Below, in pieces: positions 10,955 through 17,921 of a stretch of 64,000 nt of DNA (position 1 is the first letter of the stretch; the number at the start of each line of letters is the position of its first letter). Under the pieces are notes generated by a model that worked only from the letters and a program-made list of their open reading frames with translations, did not search any database and was not told the origin of the DNA. Origin of the DNA: UBA1847 sp942492205 (GTDB lineage: Bacteria > Pseudomonadota > Gammaproteobacteria > Steroidobacterales > Woeseiaceae); the NCBI GenBank assembly GCA_942492205.1, contig CALODT010000001.1, positions 1 to 64,000 of the forward strand. Direction: 5' to 3'. Position numbers and translations under genes: made by a program.

Positions 10955-10979
10955 GCGCCGGAACCTTGGGTTCCGGCGC
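10955..10979 (+). terminator. Hairpin after the PKD gene
   Basis: GCGCCGGAACC (10955-10965) pairs perfectly with GGTTCCGGCGC (10969-10979) around TTG, 15 nt after the stop codon. No T-run, but the position fits a terminator. Confidence 0.55.
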
Positions 10980-11026
10980 TGGGGTGCGATCGCGCGGATT
11001 GCTCGATGCGACGCCAACCAAACCGT

Positions 11027-11226
11027 GCGTGAATTCTGCGTGTATCAGCTATGCATCGTCATGCTTTGTGGTGCAAATAGAGCAGTGGACGGCCCGGTAG
11101 CTCGTTGATTAATATTATCCAAATCCGGCACCTAGAGTTCTGAAAAATCCGCGTGTCGGTGGTTGATTGACTGCAGGCCAGCCACGGCCCTCGCCATGCG
11201 GGCGACGTCACTTCGTTTGGCCACCA
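11027..11226 (+). repeat. tRNA-Phe-like element with shortened insert
   Basis: Contains GGCCCGGTAGCTCGTTG (like the tRNA-Phe 5' end), GTTCTGAAAAATCCGCGTG plus TCGGTGGTT (11136-11164, like its anticodon and T arms), and TGGCCACCA (11218-11226, like its acceptor end). These pieces are separated by unrelated DNA, so no cloverleaf can form. The 5' part aligns with 17493-17632. The rest of the 10941-11339 gap has no gene. Confidence 0.6.
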
Positions 11227-11339
11227 TCCAAACCGGACTTTGTCTGTTCACTCGCGTTCGAGGACGCCGCCGACATACCCGCACCTCAGTGGCTTGTTTG
11301 GGCCGCACGTAAGCATCTGTACCCATTGCCGTACTTGAC

Positions 11340-13409
11340 GTGGATGATCACACTTGTTTTTGGCTGTGGATGATGCGGATGTCGGGTAAATATCGTCACA
11401 ATTCGCGAAGCGTCGCAACGACCCTCAGTGGCGTGCTCGCGTACGGCGTCGTGCTGCTCGCGGTCGCGCTGACCGTGCCGGCGCTGTTTTTTCCCTGGTG
11501 GTTGCCGGGAGCACTAGCAGCGATGGGTCTTATCCTTGTCGTGCTCCGCGTGCCCGTCTGGCGGCGAACGCGCCGGTCTATCTGGCCGGAAGGCTTTCCC
11601 GGCCGGCTTTGGTTGGCGGGCTTGTGGCTTTTGACGGCAGCGGCGCTGGTGTCGACTGGCGTCGCGATTGACGGTCGGCGGGTGCCGAACGCAGATACCA
11701 TCGACATCCCGATACCGCTCGGGACAGGTACTTACCTGATCGCCAACGGCGGTTCCCGCGAGATCGTCAACGCGCACGTACGCACGCTCGATAGCTCGGT
11801 TGAGCGCTTTCGCGAGTACCGCGGCCAGTCTTACGGTATCGATTTGGTAGAGCTTAATGCCTTTGGGCTACGCAGTGCCGGTTTGCAGCCTGCCGATCCT
11901 GCCGCCTACGAAATCTACGGCAACCCGGTCTATGCGCCGTGCGCCGGACAGGTTGTTGCCAGCCGCAACGATCGGGCCGATATGCAGGCACCCGTCATGG
12001 ACCGTGAGGTTATGGAAGGCAACCATGTGCTGTTGCGCTGCGGAGACGTTGTCTTGCTACTGGCGCACTTGATACCCGGCAGCGTGCAGGTCGAAGCCGG
12101 CGACATCGTGGCTATCGGGCAGCAACTGGCTCGAGTAGGCAACTCCGGCAACAGCTCGGAGCCACACCTGCATATCAGTGCGCAGCGGCCCGGCTCCTCA
12201 CCGTTTTCGCTGGACGGCGAGCCGATGGCAATCCTTTTCGACGGGCGGTTTCCGATTCGAAACGCGCGGCTGACAGTGCCCGCCGATGATTCCGGTCCGC
12301 GCGAATCCGCACAACCGAATCTTCGGGATCGCCTCGGCGCCGAACTCAGGGCCCTGGTTCAGCAGTATGGGCTACCGGGCGCCGTGGCCGCCTGCGTACT
12401 GGCAGACGGGACGGTCGAAGTCGTGGCAACGGGCAATGGCGACCGCGAAGCTGCTGTGCCGATGACGCCGTCATCGCGCATGTTGGCTGCCAGCATCGGC
12501 AAAACGTTTGTCAGCGCAACACTGCTTGTGCTGGACGCGGAAGGCACGCTTGATCTCGATGACCGGCTGGACCAGTGGCTCGGCAGCAGGCCGTGGTACG
12601 CGCGCCTGCCCAATCATGCCGACGTCACGCTGCGTCAGTTGTTGACGCACAGCGCCGGGATTCCGGATCACGTCCAGTCGGAACGTTTCGGCGAGCAGTT
12701 CGTACGTAACCTGGGGAGCGACACGAACCCGTTTTCGCCCGAAGATCTCGTCGGCTTCGTACTCGATCAGCCGGCGCTGTTCGAGGCCGGCCAGGGCTGG
12801 GCCTACACGGACACCGGCTACATCCTGCTGGGCATGGTGATCGAGGAATCGACGGGCAACCGCTATTACGACGAAGTGACACGTCGATTTATCGAGCCGC
12901 TGTCGCTCGATCTGACATCTCCATCGGACCGCCGCGAACTGCCGGGCCTCGCCTCGGGATACACCAGAGCGAATAATCCTTTTGGGCTGCCCGAGAAGAC
13001 CATGCTCGGTACGCATACGCTCGCCTGGCATCCCGGCATCGAATGGACCGGGGGTGGTCTGGTCAGCAACGCGAGGGATCTTGCCGTCTGGGCCAAAGCA
13101 CTGTTCGAAGGTGCAGCGATGGGCGATGACTACCTCGACGAGCTGCTGCAATCCGTGCCAATGGACCCGGGGATGCCGGACCGTCGTTACGGCGCCGGTG
13201 TCGCGATTTACGAGTCCAGCGAATGGGGCCCGGTATATGGCCACGCAGGCTGGGTGCCGGGCTACGTCTCGTTCGTTCGCTACCTGGCAGATGCCCGGAC
13301 AGCGATCGCATTCCAGACCAACACGGACGTCGGCTTGCTGGACGGTGAAGGATCGGCCATTGCCGATATCGAGACCCGTCTGACCCGCGTCGTGGCCGGC
13401 GGGCGCTGA
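11340..13409 (+). CDS. Membrane-anchored M23-like peptidase / class C beta-lactamase fusion
   Basis: Three parts (numbered from 11340). Residues 30-110 hold about three membrane segments. Residues 155-300 are an M23/LytM-type domain: GNPVYAPCAGQVVA, LLAHL (His243), VGNSGNSSEPHLHIS (His276, His278) and SYGIDLV (Asp168). The usual first zinc ligand, His four residues before that Asp, is Ser164, so the metal site is atypical. Residues 325-685 are a serine beta-lactamase/DD-peptidase domain with SxxK at Ser385-IG-Lys388, YTD (Tyr489) in place of YSN, and HAG (635-637). Both halves normally act on peptidoglycan, so a bifunctional cell-wall enzyme or esterase is likely. Start uncertain: ATGs at 11370, 11373 and 11379 are as plausible. 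First intact gene after the broken cluster. Confidence 0.85.
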   Translation: MDDHTCFWLWMMRMSGKYRHNSRSVATTLSGVLAYGVVLLAVALTVPALFFPWWLPGALAAMGLILVVLRVPVWRRTRRSIWPEGFPGRLWLAGLWLLTAAALVSTGVAIDGRRVPNADTIDIPIPLGTGTYLIANGGSREIVNAHVRTLDSSVERFREYRGQSYGIDLVELNAFGLRSAGLQPADPAAYEIYGNPVYAPCAGQVVASRNDRADMQAPVMDREVMEGNHVLLRCGDVVLLLAHLIPGSVQVEAGDIVAIGQQLARVGNSGNSSEPHLHISAQRPGSSPFSLDGEPMAILFDGRFPIRNARLTVPADDSGPRESAQPNLRDRLGAELRALVQQYGLPGAVAACVLADGTVEVVATGNGDREAAVPMTPSSRMLAASIGKTFVSATLLVLDAEGTLDLDDRLDQWLGSRPWYARLPNHADVTLRQLLTHSAGIPDHVQSERFGEQFVRNLGSDTNPFSPEDLVGFVLDQPALFEAGQGWAYTDTGYILLGMVIEESTGNRYYDEVTRRFIEPLSLDLTSPSDRRELPGLASGYTRANNPFGLPEKTMLGTHTLAWHPGIEWTGGGLVSNARDLAVWAKALFEGAAMGDDYLDELLQSVPMDPGMPDRRYGAGVAIYESSEWGPVYGHAGWVPGYVSFVRYLADARTAIAFQTNTDVGLLDGEGSAIADIETRLTRVVAGGR

Positions 13410-13415
13410 GCAGAT

Positions 13416-14270
13416 TCACGCTCGTCGGTCGCCCGGTGTGGCTGGCGCGTCGGGGATGACTGCGGTCACAGAGCCTTCCCGAATGAACATCGCACGGCGG
13501 TTCACCACGACGACAATCAACGCCACTGCCACGAAGAACAGCGTGTCGTAAGGCTGCGCATCCGGCCATAGCGGGTTGTTGGCCTGGAAGTGATAAAGCA
13601 CTGCGAGCAGGATGCTGCCGCGAGACGCGTTGAACATCGGGGTCAGGATGACGCTGAGGCAAACGGAACCGATAAAGAACGGCATGAATCCCCAGCTACT
13701 TTGTGGGGTGCCGCTCAAGAAAAACGCCGGCAGGTGCCAGAGGCCCCAGACCAGGCCGAGAATCAGCGCGGACCAGATTGGCGCAAAACGACGCTGCAGC
13801 AATGGCAGCGCAACGCCGCGCCAGCCGAACTCCTCCATCGGGCCGAGAACGAACATGAACGCCATGGCCGCCAGCATTTGCGCGCCGCCATCGAACGGAA
13901 ACGGGTCGGTCAGCAGATTGCCCTTTACGGCTGCGCCGGCGACATAGACGAGCGGAAACCCGATGAACAGGTAGGCATACCATGCAGGCGGGGCCCGCCA
14001 GAGCAAGAGGCGAGACAGAAACGAAAGCAATCCGCGGGCGCCTCCGTAGTACGCGACGAGCGCGAACGCAGCAAATGCCGGCGACCATACGGCGATGATG
14101 AATCCGGGGTGGCTGGCGCTGAGCTCGCCGAATCGCGCGGTAACCTGCTGTGGCAGAAAGATATAGGCGCCGAGCAGGCCCCAGGCGATGCCAAACGTCA
14201 GCAACAGATAGGGCAACAGTGCGAAAAAAGGCACGACTCGCTTTCCCGAATCAATTGACGGAACGCTCAT
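13416..14270 (-). CDS. CPBP (CAAX/Abi-type) intramembrane metalloprotease
   Basis: About eight membrane segments over 284 residues. The motif EEFGWRG (about residues 145-151) holds the paired glutamates; WHLPAFF and the later FNASRGSILLAVLYHFQANN supply the His and Asn/His of motifs 2-4. All catalytic positions of the CPBP family are present. Members cleave membrane substrates or mature peptides; the substrate cannot be told here. The start overlaps the end of the upstream DUF6544-like gene by 20 bp, so the two are an operon. It converges on the M23/beta-lactamase gene with only 6 bp between. Confidence 0.88.
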   Translation of the reverse strand: MSVPSIDSGKRVVPFFALLPYLLLTFGIAWGLLGAYIFLPQQVTARFGELSASHPGFIIAVWSPAFAAFALVAYYGGARGLLSFLSRLLLWRAPPAWYAYLFIGFPLVYVAGAAVKGNLLTDPFPFDGGAQMLAAMAFMFVLGPMEEFGWRGVALPLLQRRFAPIWSALILGLVWGLWHLPAFFLSGTPQSSWGFMPFFIGSVCLSVILTPMFNASRGSILLAVLYHFQANNPLWPDAQPYDTLFFVAVALIVVVVNRRAMFIREGSVTAVIPDAPATPGDRRA

Positions 14271-15165
14271 CTTCGTCTCCGTCCGTTAAAGGAAACCGAA
14301 CGTCGGTCACCCTCGCTTTGAAAAAAGCGAAGTAATCGTCCGTCTCGAAGTGATTGCCTGCCTCGACGCGAGTCGGGAGGCGAAATCCGCCGAACGCCCT
14401 GTAGTCCGACAGGTAGCCGCCGAAGGGCTGCAGCTGGAACATCTTTTCCGGGTTCGCATTCGACCAGCGCTGAAAGATCACTTTCACTGGCCGGCCCGCG
14501 GCATCGACCGTGACGTCGACAGCCTGTTGTAGCCCCTTGTGCGCCAGGATCACGCGGGCTGACGAATCGTCTATGGCTTCCCAGCGTACGTGTTCACCCG
14601 GGAGCAAAGCAGCCGGCGTCCAGAAGACAGCTTCCGCCACGTAGCGGCCGAAGGCCGCACGCATATGATCCGTATTGTTGCCGGCCCTGGCGACGGGCAC
14701 GATATTCAGCAGCCAGAAGCGGCTCCAGCTCGTGCCGTCCGCCGCCCCGTCGGAACCGGCAAACCACACCTTGTCACCCGCCCGAACTTTCCAGACGAAT
14801 CCGTCCGGTGCCGCGAGAAGTTGCTCTGCGCGCATCGGCATGTAGTTCGGCTCGGCCTTGTTGCCAAGACTGAATTCGCCTTGCATTGTAATTTCAGCGA
14901 CCGTGTACAGTGGTGTGCCGGGCGCTATCGTAAAGCGGAAATAACGCTGTGCAGGATCGGGCAGTGTGGCGACCATGGAATCATCGAAGGCTGCAGGCGC
15001 CGCTGTCTGGAACGAGATCAAACGCCGCCATGCGTCCCGCTCCGCGACATTATCGGTCCATCGCCAGGCAAGAAGTGCGAGCAGGGCGAGAGTCGCGGCA
15101 GCGAGGAGAACAAGTATCGCTTTTGTCATGCGCCAGTTACTGTGACGGTAACCGTCGACCATCAA
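14251..15165 (-). CDS. DUF6544-like membrane-anchored protein
   Basis: A short N-terminus and one membrane helix (TKAILVLLAAATLALLALLA) precede a soluble domain with ATLPDPAQRYFRF, QGEFSLG, NIVPVARAG, FGRYVAEAVFWTPAALLPG and GGFRLPTRVEAGNHF, typical of DUF6544 proteins. Function is unknown; the fold probably sits on the periplasmic side. Possible starts are TTG 15165, ATG 15162 or ATG 15129; the last puts the helix at the very N-terminus. First gene of a two-gene operon with the CPBP protease. Confidence 0.75.
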   Translation of the reverse strand: MMVDGYRHSNWRMTKAILVLLAAATLALLALLAWRWTDNVAERDAWRRLISFQTAAPAAFDDSMVATLPDPAQRYFRFTIAPGTPLYTVAEITMQGEFSLGNKAEPNYMPMRAEQLLAAPDGFVWKVRAGDKVWFAGSDGAADGTSWSRFWLLNIVPVARAGNNTDHMRAAFGRYVAEAVFWTPAALLPGEHVRWEAIDDSSARVILAHKGLQQAVDVTVDAAGRPVKVIFQRWSNANPEKMFQLQPFGGYLSDYRAFGGFRLPTRVEAGNHFETDDYFAFFKARVTDVRFPLTDGDEDERSVN

Positions 15166-15170
15166 GAATT

Positions 15171-15380
15171 CTATTGCACCACCATCGGTGCAGACCCACC
15201 ATAGGGATAAGCCGAGGATTCCACGTCACCGGGTTCGGGTGCAAAGTAGACGCAGCCGGGATCGGAGGTTGAAGGGCGCAGTCGATCGGCTGCGAAGCAA
15301 ACCTTCGTCGGAGCGCACTCAAGGTTTCCGCAGCCGGACTCAGGGTCGGATGTTTCGACCCATGTGATAGAGGGCAGACG
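15171..15380 (-). other. Possible C-terminal gene remnant, cysteine-containing
   Basis: On the minus strand the frame ends GDVESSAYPYGGSAPMVVQ at 15171 and is open back into the nitroreductase gene. Composition is protein-like, with three cysteines in CGNLECAPTKVC and one in DPGCVYF, but there is no start outside the opposite-strand gene. It may be the tail of a lost gene, or chance. Confidence 0.25.
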
Positions 15381-16442
15381 ATGAACGACCGGGCCTATAA
15401 CGAATTGGCAAAACGGCTGCGGCAACTCCCGGCGCCTGGCCAACAAGATGCAAGACAGGCACTCGTGCAGGCGGCGACCCTGGCGGCATCGAGCCACAAC
15501 ACACAGCCGTGGACCTTCCACGTTGCTGCGGACAGCATCCTGATTGAGCCGGATCTGGCGCGTCGCTGCGAGGTTGTGGATCCGGACGATAGCCACCTGT
15601 ACAAGAGTCTCGGCTGTGCCGCCGAGAACATTGTCGCAGCGGCGCCTGCCTACGGGTTTGCTGCCGAGGTGCGGATTGCAGACGGCGGGCGTATCGAAAT
15701 CGGTCTAGCGCCATTGAGAAACGCGCACGACAGCGGCGCGCTTACGCTCATTGCGGAACGCCAGTGTACGAAAACGCCGTATGACGGTCGGCCCCTCGAC
15801 ACAGCAGACATCGCCGAACTGGAATCGGCGGGTTCCGGTGCCGGCGTCTCCGTCCGGCTGATCGATGATGCAGCGCTGACTGAATCCATTCTCGAACTGG
15901 TGAACGAAGGCAACCGGGCGCAGCTGTCGGATCCAGCGTTTCGACGGGAGCTGATCGAATGGATTCGCGTCAACGACAAGCACGCGATCCGGACCGGCGA
16001 CGGTCTTTCCGGGCGCGCCACCGACCAACCGCAGCTGCCGAAGTGGCTGGCGAAAGTCGTCTTGCCGGTCGTGATGACACCGCAAGCGCAGGTCAGGACC
16101 GATACTAAGAACCTGCGGTCGTCCGCCGGGATCGCTGTATTTATCGGCCAATCCGATGACGTGCCTTCATGGATCGAAACCGGGCTCGCCTACGAGCGCT
16201 TTGCGCTCGGGGCCACGGCACTGGGCATTCGCAATGCTTTTATCAATCAGCCGATCGAGGTTCGAAGCCTGCGCAATGAACTTCATTCATTGCTTGAGCT
16301 CAGCGGGACGGAGACCGCGCATCTCATGGTCCGCTACGGCCGTGCCCCACAGGCACCGTACAGCCTGCGTCGTCCGGTGGCCGAGGTGTGGTCGAGGCGC
16401 GAAAATCAGCCGGTGGCCCGGAACCAGGCCATGTCTGTCTAA
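15381..16442 (+). CDS. Acg-family FMN-binding nitroreductase-like oxidoreductase
   Basis: 353 residues. AATLAASSHNTQPWTFHV near residues 30-47 is the hallmark FMN/phosphate-binding start of the Acg branch of the nitroreductase superfamily; PDDSHLYKSLGCAAENI and AERQCTKTPYDGRPL are further family blocks, and ALGATALGIRNAFINQPIE is the second half-site. Acg proteins (first seen in mycobacteria) have a lid and may store or sequester flavin instead of reducing nitro compounds. The next gene, an alpha/beta hydrolase, starts 65 bp downstream on the same strand, so cotranscription is likely. Confidence 0.88.
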   Translation: MNDRAYNELAKRLRQLPAPGQQDARQALVQAATLAASSHNTQPWTFHVAADSILIEPDLARRCEVVDPDDSHLYKSLGCAAENIVAAAPAYGFAAEVRIADGGRIEIGLAPLRNAHDSGALTLIAERQCTKTPYDGRPLDTADIAELESAGSGAGVSVRLIDDAALTESILELVNEGNRAQLSDPAFRRELIEWIRVNDKHAIRTGDGLSGRATDQPQLPKWLAKVVLPVVMTPQAQVRTDTKNLRSSAGIAVFIGQSDDVPSWIETGLAYERFALGATALGIRNAFINQPIEVRSLRNELHSLLELSGTETAHLMVRYGRAPQAPYSLRRPVAEVWSRRENQPVARNQAMSV

Positions 16443-16507
16443 ACTCGAGGGTGCCGGTTTACGCCGAGTAACACTAACGTTTTCACCGGCGGACAACGGA
16501 GAAGAGG

Positions 16508-17473
16508 ATGCGTATTTTGCGATGGATCCTGCTCGGGCTGCTCACCGTGGCGATCCTCGTCTCGGTGGCATACGCCCGGGACATGAAGCAGGCCTACGAG
16601 CGTGTTCGGGCGGGCGGCACGGTCATTCCATCGCCGTATGGTGACATTGAGTTCACGCAGGGTGGCGCGGGTCCCGACGTGCTGGTCATTCACGGTAGCG
16701 GGGGCGGCTATGACCAGGGTGAACTTATCGCAAAGGCGGTGCTGGGGAATGACTTTCACTGGATCACGCCGTCCCGGTTCGGCTACCTGAGATCGAGCTT
16801 TCACGAAGGCGCCACGTGGGACGAACAGGCGCATGCTTATGCGGCTTTGCTCGACAATCTCGGCATCGACCAGGTTGCGGTTGTCGCCATGTCTCAGGGC
16901 GGGCCTTCAGCGCTGCTCTTCGCCGTACTGTATCCGGAGCGTGTCTCGTCTCTGACGCTGATCTCGTGCGGTGTCGCCGCGTCAGAGGCAGAGGATCAGG
17001 CGGAGGCAAACGCGAAGGGCGACAGGCTCGTCACGATCTTCAAGTATGACTTCATCTACTGGGCGATCGCCAGATTCTTCCGAAAACAGCTGATGGAGTT
17101 AATTGGTGTAAGTCCCGAAGTCTTCGCCGGCATGTCCTACGAGCAACGACGGCTGGCCGTCCGTTTCATCGATGAGATGAACCCGGTCTCCCTGCGATCG
17201 GCCGGTGCTGGGTTCGACAACCGGGCAACGATGCCGGGCGAACGGATTGCATCAATAACCGCGCCGACCCTCATAATCCATGCTGTGGACGATGGTTTAC
17301 AGCTGTTCCATAACGCCGAGTACGCCACCGACAACATACCAAACGCGCGATTGGTTCAATTCGAGCAAGGCGGGCACTTCGTGATAGGAATTGAGCAGCC
17401 CATCATCAGCGCGGCAGTGGCGGACCACATCCTCGAGAACGCCAGTGTGCCCCTGCCATCGCGTCTACCTTGA
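16508..17473 (+). CDS. Membrane-anchored alpha/beta hydrolase
   Basis: N-terminal helix MRILRWILLGLLTVAILVSVAYA, then an alpha/beta hydrolase fold: oxyanion HGSGGG (about residue 62), nucleophile in AMSQGGPS (GxSxG variant, Ser about 125), acid in HAVDDGL (about 261), and His in EQGGHFV (about 291). Length 321 residues, normal. GAGGA-rich start codon context GGAGAAGAGG lies just before the ATG. It follows the Acg-type nitroreductase. Substrate unknown; probably acts at the periplasmic face of the membrane. Confidence 0.85.
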   Translation: MRILRWILLGLLTVAILVSVAYARDMKQAYERVRAGGTVIPSPYGDIEFTQGGAGPDVLVIHGSGGGYDQGELIAKAVLGNDFHWITPSRFGYLRSSFHEGATWDEQAHAYAALLDNLGIDQVAVVAMSQGGPSALLFAVLYPERVSSLTLISCGVAASEAEDQAEANAKGDRLVTIFKYDFIYWAIARFFRKQLMELIGVSPEVFAGMSYEQRRLAVRFIDEMNPVSLRSAGAGFDNRATMPGERIASITAPTLIIHAVDDGLQLFHNAEYATDNIPNARLVQFEQGGHFVIGIEQPIISAAVADHILENASVPLPSRLP

Positions 17474-17492
17474 GTATTGGCATCCGTCCAGT

Positions 17493-17784
17493 GCGTGAAA
17501 TTCGCGTGGAACAGCTGTGCATTGTTATGCATTGCGATGCAAGACGAGTAACGGACGACCCGGTAACTTCCTTGGAAAATAAAAAACGAATCGACCGCTT
17601 ACTGTTCTGAAAACCCGCGTGCCGGCAGTTCAACCGAGCCGCGCTAGCGGCGACAGACGCATGAAGTGCAAGCTGGCGTAGCCAGCGACCCATTGACTCG
17701 AACCGGCTTGCGCCGGTTCTCGCCCTGCCGGCGCTTGCGGCGTCGTGGTTTGTTTCGCAAATCGCTCCGCCCCTGGCCACCATC
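17493..17784 (+). repeat. Full-length tRNA-Phe-like multi-hairpin element
   Basis: Best copy of the family. The 5' part (17493-17632) aligns with 11027 and 7370 copies and ends GTTCTGAAAACCCGCGTG then CCGGCAGTTCAA, like the tRNA-Phe anticodon/T arms. Then come five hairpins: GCCGC/GCGGC (17638-17651), GCTGG/CCAGC (17672-17686), GAACCGGC/GCCGGTTC (17700-17719), GCCG/CGGC (17727-17741), GGTTTG/CAAATC (17747-17763). It ends CCGCCCCTGGCCACCA (17767-17782), the tRNA-Phe 3' end. So a ~130-bp structured insert sits where the T-loop should be. No credible ORF. Confidence 0.7.
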
Positions 17785-17844
17785 TAACTTAAAACCGGTC
17801 AGACTCTTATCGATTAGGTGTCTGGCCGTTTGTCTTTATGCAGA

Positions 17845-17861
17845 GATGTACTCTGGCCCCA
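17845..17861. repeat. Half copy of the GGGGTCAGAGTACATTT palindrome
   Basis: GATGTACTCTGGCCCCA corresponds to the right arm of the palindrome at 7279-7332 with one change; the left arm is absent. Confidence 0.55.
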
Positions 17862-17871
17862 TAAGCCCAAT

Positions 17872-17898
17872 AAAAAAAGCCCCGCACTGCGGGGCTTT
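17872..17898 (-). terminator. Rho-independent terminator of the acylase gene
   Basis: AAGCCCCGC/GCGGGGCTT hairpin; on the minus strand it is followed by a run of seven T. Lies 24 bp past the stop codon of the penicillin acylase gene. Confidence 0.85.
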
Positions 17899-17921
17899 GT
17901 GAAACAAACAACGATGAACAA

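Noticed and set aside
17406..17783. Minus-strand frame with RFESMGRWLRQLAL as a gene (and the similar one at 3854-4084)
   Set aside because: They are antisense readings of the tRNA-Phe-like repeat; similarity is due to the repeat and not to coding.
7370..17784. tRNA-Phe genes at 7.4, 11.1 and 17.6 kb
   Set aside because: Anticodon and T-arm words are present, but acceptor and D arms are missing, permuted or split by inserts, so no cloverleaf forms.
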